A stretch of DNA of 64,000 nucleotides from QHWT01 sp963755695 (GCA_963755695.1 CAVWLB010000001.1:496001-560000); one strand, 5' to 3'; positions 18,129 to 28,367 are shown, counted from the first letter of the stretch. Program-made: numbers and translations. The notes: generated by a model from the sequence alone, not told the origin.

Positions 18129-21100
18129 ATGGTCGCTTGGTGGTTCATTCGTCGTAATGTGCTCGCAGCGCTGCCCTTCATCGTTCTCGGCGTGATCGTT
18201 CTGGGGATGCGTCCGGAAGCCCAGGCAGGATTGGCACAGACCGAGCGCGCCTCCACCGCGTCGCAGGATCCGTTGCTGTCGGCATTCCGGTTCCGCTCGA
18301 TCGGTCCGGCGAGCATGGGCGGCCGCATCGACGACATCGCGGTGTCGGAAAGCGATCCCAACATCATCTACGTCGGCTACGCGGTCGGCGGCGTCTTCAA
18401 GTCCGAGAACAACGGCGTGACGTTCGAGCCGGTGTTCGAGACCTACAGCACCGCGTCGATCGGCGACATCGCCATTCACCCGCGCGATCCGAACATCGTC
18501 TACGTCGGCACCGGCGAGCCGAACAACCGGCAGACCTCGTCGTTCGGCGACGGCATCTACAAGACGACCGACGGCGGCAAGACCTTCACGAACATCGGTC
18601 TGAAGGAAACGCAGACGATCGCGCGCATCGTGATCGATCCGAAGAATCCCGAGACGGTCTACGTCGCCGTCGCCCGGGCATCTGTTCGGCCCGAATCCCG
18701 AGCGCGGCGTCTACAAGACCACCGACGGCGGCAAGACGTGGAACAAGGTCAAGTTCATCGACGACGACACCGGGTTCACCGACATCGCGATCGATCCCGT
18801 CAACACCAACATCCTCTATGCCGCGAGCTATCAGCGGCGCCGCAGCGGCTGCTGCTTCAACGGCGGCGGGCCGGGCAGCGCGCATCTGGAAGACCACCGA
18901 CGCCGGCAAGACGTGGACGAAGCTGACGGGCAACGGGCTGCCGCCGGGCACCTACGGCCGCATCGCGCTCGACGTCTCGCGCTCGAATCCGAACGTCGTC
19001 TACGCGCAGATCGAAGCGGGCGAGCAAGCCGGACGCCCGAGCGCGTCGCCGGCGTCGAGCACGAGCGCGGCGACCGAAGCGACGCCGCCGGGTGCCGCCG
19101 CGGTCACGCCACCCGGGGGCACGCCGCCCGGGGCGCAGCGGCCGGCGCCGCCGAGCGGCGCGGCTCCGCGCCGGCCACGACCGCACCGCCGGCGACGCCG
19201 CCTGGCGGAGGCGGGGGCGGCGGACGCGGCACCGTCTACAACTGGTGCAACAACGGCGGGCCCGGGCGAGGCTTCGGTCGCGGCGGCGGCGGACAGCCGG
19301 CCGAGTCCAGCCGCAGTCCGCGCACGCCTCCTGAGCTCGATCCGAAGCGCGGCGGCGTGCTGCGCTCCGAGAACAAGGGACAGACGTGGACGCTCGATCA
19401 GCAACTGCAACTCGCGTCCGATGTACTTCAGCCAGCTCCGCGTCGATCCCACCAACGACAAGACGATCTACGTCGCCGGCCTCCCGGTCGCGAAGTCGCT
19501 CGACGGCGGCAAGACGTTCGCCACGCTCGACGAAGCCGGCGGCAACGGCGAGCCAGGTCACGTCGATCAGCACGCGATCTGGATCGATCCCAAGAACCCG
19601 AAGCACATCATGAACGGCAACGACGGCGGTCTCAACATCAGCTGGGACCAGGGCAAGACGTGGGACTTCGTGAACACGATGGCCACCGCGCTCGCCTACG
19701 TCGTGACCGCCGACATGCGGCATCCGTACTACGTCTACATCGGGCTGCAGGACAACGGCAGCTGGGGCGGTCCGAGCGCGGTGCGCGGACGCGGCGGCAT
19801 CATGAACTCCGACTGGTTCGGCATCGGCGGCGGCGACGGATTCCACACCGCCGTCGATCCCACCGACTACAACATCGTCATACACCGAATCGCAGGACGG
19901 CAACACGAACCGCTACGACCTGCGCCTGGGACGGCGGACAGAGCATCCGGCCGAATGCCGGCGGCGGCGCGGCGGGCGCGGCGGCGGTCGAGACGCGGTC
20001 GGCGCCAGGCGGCAGCGGGCCGGCGCCAGCGGCGCCGGCGGAGGACAACCGCCGGCTCCACCCGTGCAGGCCGGCGGCCGGCGGAGGCTTCGGCGGCGCG
20101 GCGGCCCGCCGAACGTGCTCAACGCCACGTCCGGCGACCAGTATCGCTTCAACTGGAACACGCCGTTCATCCTGTCGCCGCACAACCCGAGCATCGTCTG
20201 GCTCGGCGGCAACCGGCTGTTCAAGTCGTACAACCAGCGGCGACACCTGGGTCGCGAGCGAGGATCTGACGAAGAACATCGATCGCAACACCGTGCACGC
20301 TGATGGGCGTGCCGGGCAACCGCACGCAGCTCTCGAAGAACGACGGCGTCGTCTCTTACAGCACGATCATCTCGATCTCGGAATCGCCGGTGATGCCGGG
20401 CGTCGTGTGGGCCGGCACCGACGACGGCAACCTGCAGGTGAGCCGCGACGGCGGCATGACGTTCACCGAAGTCGGCAAGAACCTGCCGGGGCTGCCGGCC
20501 AACCATCAGTACTGGATCTCGCGCATCGACGCGTCGCACTTCGATCCGGGCACCGCCTACGTCTCGGTCGACGGCCATCGCAGCGACGACCTGAAGCCGT
20601 ACGTGTTCGTCACGCGCGACTTACGGCAAGACGTTCCAGGAGCATCACCAGCAACCTGCCGCCGTACGGCAACGTGCAGGTGATTCGCGAGGATCCGAAG
20701 AACAAGGATCTGCTCTACGTCGGCACCGAGTTCGGCCTGTTCATCTCGCTCGACGGCGGGAAGGAGCTGGCAGAAGTTCATGAACAACTACCCGACGGTG
20801 CGGACCGACGACATCCTGGTCCACCCGCGCGACAACGATCTGATCGTCGCGACGCACGGGCGCAGCATCTGGATCGCCGACGACATCACGCCGCTGCAGC
20901 AGCTCACGCCGGCGGTGCGCGAATCCGGATGCGACGCTGTTCGACATCCGCCCGGCGATTGCATGGCTCAACGATCAGCAGCGCAACCAGCAGGTCGGCG
21001 GCCAGAAGGTGTTCGTCGGCGAGAACGCGCCGCGCGGCGCGGCGATCAACTACTACCTGAAGTCGGCGGCGACCGGCGACGTGAAGATCACGATCGCCGA

Positions 21101-21347
21101 CGTCAACGGCCGGGTGATCCGCACGCTCGACGGGACCGAAGACCGCGGGCATCAACCGCGTGATGTGGAACCTGGCGCCGCAGCCGCCGCCGCAGCGGTC
21201 AGGGCGGCGGCGGCGGATTCGGCGGCGGCGCGCGGCGGCGTCGCCGCGGTCGAGCCCGGCACCTACATCGTCACGCTCGAGGTCGGCGGGAAGAAGCTGA
21301 CCAAGCCGTTGCAGGTGCTGCAGGACCGCTGGCTGGGGGAGCGGTAG
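18129..21347 (+). CDS. VPS10/sortilin-type BNR 'glycosyl hydrolase', consensus broken by about 17 frameshifts
   Basis: The frames join to about 1065 residues: signal anchor, then two beta-propellers built from Asp-box repeats (YKTTDGGKTF, WKTTDAGKTW, KSLDGGKTF and others). A Gly/Pro/Ala-rich linker (nt about 19030-19320) and a C-terminal Ig-like domain (GTYIVTLEVGGKKLTKPL) are also present. The family is annotated as glycosyl hydrolase or sortilin-like and is expanded in Acidobacteriota; no substrate is proven. Breaks occur roughly every 200 bp. Reading each as a doubled third base restores conserved segments such as VPGHLFGPNPERGV near 18676, KSTTSGDTW near 20230 and GRSWQKFM near 20770. I read it as an intact gene. 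Confidence 0.8.
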
Positions 21348-21368
21348 AAACCGCTCCCCAGGCGCGAT

Positions 21369-21659
21369 CTATTTCTTCTTGGGAGCCGCCTTGGTCGCGG
21401 TTGCAGGCTTGACCTCGACGTCGGTCGCCGTCATGCGATAGGTGATCGTCACTTTGGCTCCGACCTTTACGTCATCCGGCACTTTCGAATTGCTGTCGCG
21501 CGCAATCTCCCACTTCTCGGTGCCCTTCTGAACGACGATTGCGTCGGGTCGCACTTCGAGAACCGGGCCGGTGACCTGGTAGGTCTTGGTCGCGGCGCGC
21601 GCCGAGACAGCGAGCGTCAGCGTCATCAACAGCGCGAGGAGCAGGCCTTTTCTGAACAC
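21369..21659 (-). CDS. Small secreted lysine-tailed protein, unknown function
   Basis: 96 residues with a clear signal peptide (FRKGLLLALLMTLTLAVSARA). A compact beta domain (KTYQVTGPVLEVRPDAIVV, VGAKVTITYRM) and an Ala/Lys tail ending KAAPKKK follow. It resembles small DUF5666-like OB-type periplasmic proteins, but I cannot assign a family firmly. Convergent with the VPS10/BNR gene (21-bp gap). Confidence 0.7.
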   Translation of the reverse strand: MFRKGLLLALLMTLTLAVSARAATKTYQVTGPVLEVRPDAIVVQKGTEKWEIARDSNSKVPDDVKVGAKVTITYRMTATDVEVKPATATKAAPKKK

Positions 21660-21834
21660 GGAGTCCTCCAGTCAAAGAAATCCCTGGTCAAGGGCGACGA
21701 TTCTAGCCACCTGCGGTCGCCGTTTTCCTAACTCGGAGGCAGTATCAGTGGCAGGCGCGAATCGGATCGCCGATCTAGAATGCCGGGACTTCAATTCGGG
21801 GCCGCAGATCCGGCCCATCCAATCGGGAGCAAAC

Positions 21835-22554
21835 ATGATTGACAGAGTCATCATTCTCAGCATCGTGGCGCTCGCGACGGCTCCGTCGGCGGTGTCGGCG
21901 CAGAACGCCGACGTCAGCGGCACCTGGACCGCGACGTTCGAAACCAACGGCCAGGCCTATCCGGCGAAGTTGATTCTCAAGGAGGAGGGCGACAAGGCGA
22001 CGGGCACCATCTCCTCCGAGCGCGGAGAGTTTGCCATCAGCGGAGTCGTGAAAGAGCAGACCGTCACGTTCTCGTTCACCATGCAGGGCGAGAACGGTCC
22101 GATTCCAATTGAGATGAAGGGGGAGGCCGCGGGCGATGCGATGAAGGGCACATTCGACCACGGCGGCGGCGCGGACACCGGCACCTGGGCTGCGACTCGC
22201 GGCGACGCGCAAGGGAAGGACGCCCCGAAAGCCGACGCTGCCGAGAAGATTGATCTGACGGGCACGTGGGCGTTCGCGATCGTGCTCCCGGACATCAGCG
22301 CGACGCCGACGATTGTCCTGAAGCAGGACGGCGAATCGCTCACCGGCGAATACCAGAGCCAGCAGTACGGCAAGTTTCCGCTGAAGGGCACCATCAAGGG
22401 CACGACCATCGATTTTGGTTTCGAGATGTCGATCGAAGGCAACGCCGTGAGCGTGTCATACAGCGGAACGGTGGTAGACAACGACACGATGAACGGGGAC
22501 GTCAGCTACGGCGGGCTCGCCGACGGTACGTTCACCGCGTCTCGCAAGAAATGA
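21835..22554 (+). CDS. Secreted protein with two tandem lipocalin-like domains
   Basis: 239 residues. The ATG at 21835 follows GGAG by six bases and opens a signal peptide ending SAVSAQ. Two copies of a roughly 95-residue beta-domain follow: the first begins DVSGTWTATFETNG, the second DLTGTWAFAIVLPD. Each continues with an LKxxGDxxTGxxxS.. strand, a KGxxxxxTxxFxF strand and a closing G.W.ATR or G.FTASR strand. The domains are internal duplicates of a lipocalin/avidin-like fold. Ligand unknown. Confidence 0.75.
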   Translation: MIDRVIILSIVALATAPSAVSAQNADVSGTWTATFETNGQAYPAKLILKEEGDKATGTISSERGEFAISGVVKEQTVTFSFTMQGENGPIPIEMKGEAAGDAMKGTFDHGGGADTGTWAATRGDAQGKDAPKADAAEKIDLTGTWAFAIVLPDISATPTIVLKQDGESLTGEYQSQQYGKFPLKGTIKGTTIDFGFEMSIEGNAVSVSYSGTVVDNDTMNGDVSYGGLADGTFTASRKK

Positions 22555-22658
22555 GCGTTCGGTTCGGCCGATGGAAGCCGGATCTTCGGATCCGGCAGCT
22601 CCCATCCGCAGTCCGGACGCCAGGAAGCACGACGTGCGCGGGCGTATGATCGTGCGGG

Positions 22659-22664
22659 TATGCT
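22659..22664 (+). promoter_or_regulatory. -10-like TATGCT six bases before the cyclotransferase start
   Basis: GGGTATGCTAGCCCG directly precedes the ATG at 22671 and no Shine-Dalgarno is present, so a leaderless mRNA is likely. Confidence 0.45.
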
Positions 22665-22670
22665 AGCCCG

Positions 22671-23475
22671 ATGCGACTCCGACTCGCTGCCATCTTCCTG
22701 ATGGGCACCATCGGCTTCATTCCAAGGCAGCCTGCGGGCGGTCCGCCGCCCGCGTACACCTATCGGATCATCCACTCCTATCCACACGATCGCCGTGCGT
22801 TCACGCAGGGACTCATCTATCGCAAGGGGTTCCTGTACGAAGGCACCGGCATGAACGGGCAGTCGGGAATCCGCAAGGTCGACGTTGAAACCGGCGAAGT
22901 TCTGCAGGTCCACGCGATCCCGCGGCAGGTACTTCGGCGAAGGGATCACCGAGTGGAAGGGATCGATCATCCAGCTGACGTGGCAGAGCGAGATTGGGTT
23001 CATCTACGACCTGACGACGTTCCAGCAGACCAGGACGTTTGCGTATCGGGGTGAGGGCTGGGGACTCACGCACGATGGCGCCCGCCTCATCATGAGCGAC
23101 GGATCGTCTGCGTTGCGCTTCTTCGATCCCGCCACGTTCCAGGAGAGCGGACGCCTCGTCGTTCGCGATCAGAACGGTCCGGTCCAGAACCTGAACGAAC
23201 TGGAGTACGTGCGCGGCGAGATCTTCGCGAACGTCTGGCAAGCCGAGCGGATTGCCCGCATCTCGCCGAAGGACGGCCGGGTGACCGGCTGGATCGATCT
23301 CGCTGGGTTGCTTTCGCCGGCCGATCGCGGCGGCGCCGACGTGCTCAACGGCATCGCCTACGACGAGGCCGGCAACCGGCTGTTCGTCACCGGGAAGTGG
23401 TGGCCACGACTGTTCGAAATCAAACTCGTGCCGCAGAAGAACACGGAACAACACAGAAGAAAGCAGGAGAACTAG
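22671..23475 (+). CDS. Glutaminyl-peptide cyclotransferase (five-bladed propeller type), one frameshift
   Basis: About 267 residues: signal peptide, then the plant/bacterial glutamine cyclotransferase fold, with HDRRAFTQGLIY near the start, FLYEGTGMNGQS, YFGEGITEWKGSIIQLTW, then LNELEYVRGEIFANVWQ and LNGIAYDEAGNRLFVTGK. These enzymes form N-terminal pyroglutamate and are exported. The frame breaks near 22925, where cg-g-c before aggtac doubles an Arg third base; correcting it restores IPRRYFGEG. The C-terminal residues (NTEQHRRKQEN) are encoded by the following word repeat. Confidence 0.85.
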
Positions 23476-23622
23476 TAGAGAGCGACGAACTTTGTTGAAG
23501 GCCTTCTGTGCCGTATTCTTCAGTGTTCTTCAGTGTTCTTCAGTGTTCTTCAGTGTTCTTCTGTGGCTCTGTTGTCTCTGTTGTCTCTGTTGTCTCTGTG
23601 GTCTCTGTGGCCCCGATCTTTT
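23440..23622. repeat. CACAGAA word-repeat hairpin plus 10-bp and 9-bp tandem arrays
   Basis: A short forward arm (agaagaacacggaacaacac, 23436-23465) faces a long reverse arm. The latter holds four exact copies of CAGTGTTCTT (23521-23560), then five copies of the 9-bp unit CTCTGTTGT/CTCTGTGGT (23567-23611). It lies between convergent genes, so it could also work as a bidirectional transcription stop. Confidence 0.8.
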
Positions 23623-23631
23623 CCGTAATCA

Positions 23632-24243
23632 TCAGTGGCCGGAATCGCTTCGCCGTGGTGCAGCGCGCCGGACGGCGCGGCGGTGCCTGATTCGCCACAC
23701 GATCATCGCCACCACGGCCAGCGCACACAGCTCCACATACACCTTTTCCGCGTCGATGAAGTCGACCGGACGGGCTTTCAGCTTCGGATCCGCGATGACG
23801 CCGTGGACGAAAAATACGCCGGCCGCCGCGTAGGTCGTGTAATGGAACCGTTTCCACCAGTGACGCCCGGTGGCGCTGCGCACGCGTTTCAACGACGTCG
23901 ATACCACGAAGAGCACGAGGTAGAAGCCGATTGCGCCGAGCGTATTCGAGAGCGGCTGCACCGGCGACCAGAGCGGCACCAGCACGTCGAAGACGGCGAA
24001 GCGCGGATCGCTCGAGAACAGCAGCGCGCCGGCGTGCAGGACCACCGTGGCAAGCGCGATGTAGCCGGTCCAGTTGTGAAGTGTGAACAGCTTCACCCGC
24101 CGCTTGGGCCACTGCCGCGTCGGGTTGTAACCAACCGACAACAGCAGGCCGAGCAACAGGTTCGCCGTCAGCAATCCGACTGCGCCGAGCGCAATCGTTC
24201 CAGAGACGTCGACCGCGGTCACAGACGCGTGAGTGTATCGCAC
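23632..24243 (-). CDS. Ferric-reductase-like transmembrane protein
   Basis: 203 residues with five or six hydrophobic helices (IALGAVGLLTANLLLGLLLS, TGYIALATVVLHAGALLF, LGAIGFYLVLFVV, YAAAGVFFVHGV, LCALAVVAMIVW). Histidines in LHNWTG, VLHAG, FHYTTY and FVHG are placed as axial ligands of two b-type hemes, as in the ferric reductase/NOX membrane domain. There is no flavin domain in this gene or next to it, so the electron donor must be separate. Convergent with the cyclotransferase gene. Confidence 0.75.
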   Translation of the reverse strand: MRYTHASVTAVDVSGTIALGAVGLLTANLLLGLLLSVGYNPTRQWPKRRVKLFTLHNWTGYIALATVVLHAGALLFSSDPRFAVFDVLVPLWSPVQPLSNTLGAIGFYLVLFVVSTSLKRVRSATGRHWWKRFHYTTYAAAGVFFVHGVIADPKLKARPVDFIDAEKVYVELCALAVVAMIVWRIRHRRAVRRAAPRRSDSGH

Positions 24244-24245
24244 CA

Positions 24246-24292
24246 GGCTTCGCTCCTCGCCTCTCGCTCCTCGCTCCTCGCCCCTCGGTTAA
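24246..24292 (-). repeat. Short-word repeat (CGCTCCTCG / CTCGCCCCTCG)
   Basis: About five copies of a cgCTCCTCG-like word lie in the 58-bp space between two divergent genes. It is the reverse complement of the GAGGGGCGAGG words at 44121-44172. Confidence 0.65.
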
Positions 24293-24295
24293 GAT
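24290..24295 (+). promoter_or_regulatory. -10-like TAAGAT six bases before the hydrolase start
   Basis: CGGTTAAGATCGGCGA precedes the ATG at 24302 with no ribosome site. The spacing fits a leaderless transcript. Confidence 0.4.
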
Positions 24296-24301
24296 CGGCG
24301 A

Positions 24302-25063
24302 ATGCGGGAGCGCGTGATTGACGGGATCCGGTATCTCGAAGCGGGTGCAGGTTGGCCGGTCGTGCTGATCCACGCCTTTCCATTCACCGCAGACATGTGG
24401 CGGCCGCAGCTCACGCGAGTGCCCGATGGCTGGCGCTTCATTGCTCCCGATCTAACCAGGCTGGCTGAAACAACGACGATGGACGATTACGCTCGAGGGG
24501 TTGCGCGCCTGCTGGACCTTCTCGAGATCGAGAATGCGGCCATCGGCGGCCTGTCGATGGGAGGCTACGTCACATTCTCCCTGATTCGCCTGGCACCCGA
24601 GCGGTTCACGGCCGTCATCCTGGCGGACACGCGTCCTGGCGCCGATTCGGCGGACGGCAAGGCGGCGCGAACGAAGATGCGCGAACTGCTGGCCGCGCGC
24701 GGCCCTTCGGCGATCGCCGATCAGATGTTGCCGAAGCTGCTTTCGGAACACGCCGGTGCCAGTGTGGTCGGCGAAGTACGGGCGATGATCGAGGCCACTC
24801 CACCGGAGGCAATCGACCGCGCGCTGGTGGCAATGATGGATCGGCCGGACTCGACGCCGATCCTGTCTCGCATCTCCTGTCCCACGCTGGTCATCGTCGG
24901 AGAGCAGGATCAGATAACGCCGGTCGCCGAGGCGGAACGGATGCAGGCGCTGACCCCCCGATCGCGGCTGACCGTGATTCCCGGCGCGGGGCACCTTGCC
25001 AGCGTCGAGCGTCCAGACCAGTTCACGGATGCGCTTCATGACTTTCTCGTCGCGCCTATGTAA
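24302..25063 (+). CDS. Alpha/beta-fold hydrolase
   Basis: 253 residues, cytoplasmic (no signal peptide). The canonical layout is visible: LIHAFPFTADMW oxyanion region, nucleophile elbow GLSMGGY (Ser about residue 84), acid in VGEQDQITP and catalytic His in PGAGHLASVERP. It belongs to the 3-oxoadipate enol-lactonase/AB_hydrolase_1 group; the substrate cannot be read from sequence. Ten bases separate its stop from the DUF547 start. Confidence 0.85.
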   Translation: MRERVIDGIRYLEAGAGWPVVLIHAFPFTADMWRPQLTRVPDGWRFIAPDLTRLAETTTMDDYARGVARLLDLLEIENAAIGGLSMGGYVTFSLIRLAPERFTAVILADTRPGADSADGKAARTKMRELLAARGPSAIADQMLPKLLSEHAGASVVGEVRAMIEATPPEAIDRALVAMMDRPDSTPILSRISCPTLVIVGEQDQITPVAEAERMQALTPRSRLTVIPGAGHLASVERPDQFTDALHDFLVAPM

Positions 25064-25066
25064 TCT
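25061..25066 (+). promoter_or_regulatory. -10-like TAATCT seven bases before the DUF547 start
   Basis: TATGTAATCTGTAGGCC overlaps the stop of the hydrolase gene and precedes the ATG at 25074 without a ribosome site. A leaderless internal promoter is possible. Confidence 0.35.
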
Positions 25067-25073
25067 GTAGGCC

Positions 25074-25916
25074 ATGCGCACCCTCGCTCTTCTTGTGGCG
25101 CTGTCGATGTCGGGCGCTCTGCTCGGCCGAGGCACGACGCAATACACACCGGCGCCCGGGACGGATCCCCTCCATCGTCCTCTCGATGAGATTCTCGATC
25201 TCAATGTGCGGGACGGTCTGGTGTACTACCGCGCGCTGAAAGAAGGGCGGGGACGGCTCGATCGCTACATCTCGTCGCTCAACGTGCCAGCCGGGACCTA
25301 TGACGGCTGGTCGAAAGCGCAGCAGATGGCGTTCTGGGTGAACGCCTACAACGCCGTCATTCTCCAGGCAGTCATCGATCACTATCCGATTCGGGCCCGC
25401 AGCGCGAGCTATCCCGCGGTCAGCATCCGCCAGATTCCCGGCTACGAACAGGCGAGCTTCCGCGCCGCAGGACGCGCTGTCACGCTCGAGCAGATTGAGA
25501 AATCGATCCTGCCGGAGTTCAAGGAGCCGCGCTTGTACCTGGCGCTTGGCCGCGGGGCCGTCGGCAGCGGCCGCCTGCGCAGCGAGGCCTATACCAGCGA
25601 TCGCCTCGACACGCAGCTCGCCGATCTGCAGCAGGAGTTCGTGACGAATCGGCAGATGCTGCGCATCGATCGGCTCGCTGGTGAGATGTCGGTCACGCCG
25701 ATCATCAGCTGGCGCGAACAGGAATTCATCGCCGCCTACGATCAACCAGATCCCGCAGTCGCCCAGCGGTCACCGATCGAGCGCGCGATTCTCAATTTCA
25801 TCAAACCGGCCCTTCTTCCGCTCGAGAAGGAATTCGTGCAGCAGAATGCCTTCAAGGTGGTTTTCCACCAGTTCGATTGGCGTCTGAACGATCTTACCGG
25901 CGGACGCATCGAGTGA
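25074..25916 (+). CDS. Secreted DUF547 protein
   Basis: 280 residues: signal peptide (LALLVALSMSGALLG), then the DUF547 domain with LIDLNVRDGLVYYRAL-like start, AQQMAFWVNAYNAVIL, the ILPEFKEPRLYLALGRGAVGS core and LINRQMLRID region. The usual DUF547 signature near the middle carries a Cys that is replaced here by Gly/Ala residues. Family members resemble transglutaminase/papain-like folds without proven activity, so this copy may be non-catalytic. It may be co-transcribed with the preceding hydrolase. Confidence 0.8.
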   Translation: MRTLALLVALSMSGALLGRGTTQYTPAPGTDPLHRPLDEILDLNVRDGLVYYRALKEGRGRLDRYISSLNVPAGTYDGWSKAQQMAFWVNAYNAVILQAVIDHYPIRARSASYPAVSIRQIPGYEQASFRAAGRAVTLEQIEKSILPEFKEPRLYLALGRGAVGSGRLRSEAYTSDRLDTQLADLQQEFVTNRQMLRIDRLAGEMSVTPIISWREQEFIAAYDQPDPAVAQRSPIERAILNFIKPALLPLEKEFVQQNAFKVVFHQFDWRLNDLTGGRIE

Positions 25917-26052
25917 CCTTCAGGCCAAATGGGAAGACGCGCCTGCGGCCGGCGCGAGCCGACGGAGTGAAGTCCTGCGAAGCCGCAAGCGAGGGCCCGA
26001 GCGCGCAGCGAAGTGGGGAATGTGGAAGCGGCCCCACCGAGCGAAGTTAAAT

Positions 26053-26831
26053 ATGGACCTCCTACTAGCCGACAAGGCCGCAATCGTCACAGGCTCCAGC
26101 CGCGGCCTCGGCCTGGCGAGCGCGCGGGCGCTGGTGGCGGAACGATGCCGCGTCTGCATCTGCGCGCGCGGAGCAGAGACGTTGGCGGAAGCCGCGATCG
26201 AAGTCGAGGCCGTCGCGAAGCGGCCGAACATGGTGATTGCGGTCCAGGCCGACGTTTCCACCGAAGCGGGCATCGAGATGGTGATCGGCCGCACCATCGA
26301 GTCATTCGGCGGGCTGGATATTCTCGTCAACAACGTCGGCCGGGCGGGAGGCTCCGATCTGCTGGGGACGACAGACGCCGAATGGCAGGCAGCCTTCGAC
26401 GAGACGCTCTTTCCAGCCATTCGTGCGTCGCGCCTCGCCGTTCCCCACATGAAGAGCCGCGGCGGCGGCTCGATCATCATGATCGCCTCGATCTGGGGTC
26501 GCGAATCCGGCGGACGCATGACCTACAACGCAGTGAAGGCAGCGGAGATCAGCCTGGCCAAGGCGATGTCGCAACAGCTTGCCCCGGCCAACATCCGCGT
26601 GAACAGCGTCGCGCCCGGATCGATCATGTTTCCAGGCGGCTCCTGGCACCGGCGTCAGCAGGCGGATCCGGAAGCGATCGCCGAGATGATCAAGCGGGAC
26701 TTCCGTTCGGGCGTTTCGGCCGACCGGAGGAGGTCGCGAATCTCGTGGCGTTCCTCGCGTCTTCGCGCGCCAGCTGGATCAGCGGCGCCTCCATTCCCGT
26801 GGATGGCGTCCAAGGACGGGCAAACATGTGA
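26053..26831 (+). CDS. Short-chain dehydrogenase/reductase, frameshifted near the C-terminus
   Basis: About 259 residues. The N-terminus DKAAIVTGSSRGLG holds the TGxxxGxG dinucleotide motif (about residues 13-20). NNVG, the catalytic Ser in IMIASIWG and the YNAVK Tyr-Lys pair (about 158-162) are all present. The frame changes near 26702; the other frame then gives LPFGRFGRPEEVANLVAFL and ends GASIPVDGVQGRANM, the standard SDR end. Two doubled bases or one lost base explain it. The substrate is unknown; 3-oxoacyl-ACP reductase-like family. GTG/ATG upstream starts are not supported by the fold. Confidence 0.85.
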
Positions 26832-26962
26832 TTTGGTGATTGGTGATTCAGTGATTTGGTGATTCACAAGGCGCCCTGATGCGCAGTTTTGATTGCCAAA
26901 TCACCAAATCACCAAATCACCAAATACAATCGCCAAATCACCGAATTACCGAATCACCAAAT
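26832..26962. repeat. TGATTTGG word-repeat hairpin
   Basis: The forward arm has about five copies of TGATTTGG/TGATTGG (26830-26866). The reverse arm has about eight copies of CCAAATCA/CCGAATTA (26896-26963). It fills the whole gap between the SDR stop and the symporter start, which lies only a few bases after the last word, and may form a long imperfect stem. Confidence 0.85.
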
Positions 26963-26966
26963 CCAC

Positions 26967-28320
26967 ATGGCATTCCCCCTGATTCAGGCTCTCGCTGATC
27001 GACTCTTCATGCCGTGGGTTGTCGGCGTGCTCCTCGGCGCCGGGCTGTGGCTCACCATCCGTACCGGCGTCGTGCAGGTGCGTCGATTTGGCGAAGCATG
27101 GACCACGGCGTTCGTCCGCAGGTCGACGGGCACGACCGGCGCGCTCACGCCATTCCAGGCCTTCATGACGGCACTTGCCGCGTCCATCGGTACCGGGCAA
27201 CATCGCCGGCGTGGCAACCGCGATTGTGTCCGGGGGACCCGGTGCGCTCTTCTGGATCTGGGTCTATGGGTTCGTGGCGATGGCCATCAAGTTTGCGGAA
27301 GCCACGCTCGGCCTCAGCTTCCGGGAAGTTCGTGGAACCACAGTGCTGTCCGGGCCGATGTACTACCTGCGCGACGGCCTGAAGTCTCCGTTTCTCGCAT
27401 GGCTGTTCGCGCTGGTCGCGGCGGTGGCGGCGCTGACGACGACCCCGTTCACGCAGCCGAATTCGATTGCCCTGGTCGTCAACTCCGTCTTCGGGGTCCC
27501 CAAGATCGTCGTCGGCTTCATCGTCGCCGTCCTGACCTGGCTGGTGATCATCGGCGGTATCAAATCGATCGGGCGGGCGGCCGAACGGCTGTCGCCACTC
27601 AAGGTCGGCCTCTATCTTGCCGGCGGCCTGATCGTGATCGTGTTCAATGCGTCGCGTATTCCCGGAGTGTTGTCGTCGATTGTGACCCAGGCGTTCTCGA
27701 TGCAGGCGGCTGCCGGCGGGACGCTGGGAATGCTGATCGCGATGCGCTACGGGATTGCGCGAGGCATCTATGCGAACGAGGCGGGTTATGGAACCGCCGC
27801 GGTCGCCTACGGCACGGCGCAGAGTTCCCAGCCCGTGCAACAGGGCCTGAATGCGGTGATCGAAGTCTTCACCGTTTCGTTTGTCACCTCGACGATCAGC
27901 GCGATGACGATCCTGCTGACCGGCGTCTGGCAATCGGGGGTCACGAGCAGCGCCGCCGTCGCGGCCGGCTTCAACAGCGTGATGCCGACGGTCGGCGGAT
28001 GGATCGTCGCCTTCTGCGTGTTCCTGTTCGGCTACACGACGCTGATCGGATGGGCGTACTACGGGGAACAGTTCTTCGAGTACATCCTGGGTCGCACGGT
28101 CACGCTGCCCTACCGATGGATCTATTGCCTGCTGATTCCCTTCGGCGCGGTTCAGAGGGTCGACGTGGTGTGGGCGTGGGGTGACTTGATGAACGCGCTC
28201 CAGGTTTTTCCCAATCTGATTGGGTTGATCGGCCTGAGCGGGCTGGTCGCGCGTTTCGCATACCAAAAACTCGGCAAATCGACTGGGATCCCCCACTTTC
28301 CGCAGCCGTCCGGGGACTAG
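26967..28320 (+). CDS. Sodium:alanine symporter family (AGCS) transporter, one frameshift
   Basis: About 450 residues with ten or so membrane helices. Conserved parts: WLTIRTGVVQVRRF near the N-terminus, FQAFMTALAASIGTGNIAGVATA, then GGPGALFWIWV, YYLRDGL, the IARGIYANEAGYGTAA region and FLFGYTTLIGWAYYGEQ. The family imports alanine or glycine with sodium. The frame breaks at 27195, where acc-gg-g-c-aac doubles a Gly third base inside the conserved GTGNIAG motif; it is intact after correction. The start ATG sits directly after the word repeat with no ribosome site. Confidence 0.88.
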
Positions 28321-28367
28321 CAGCCGAGTTTCGCAGTGCGATAAACCGAACCCCTTCCATTTCAGCA

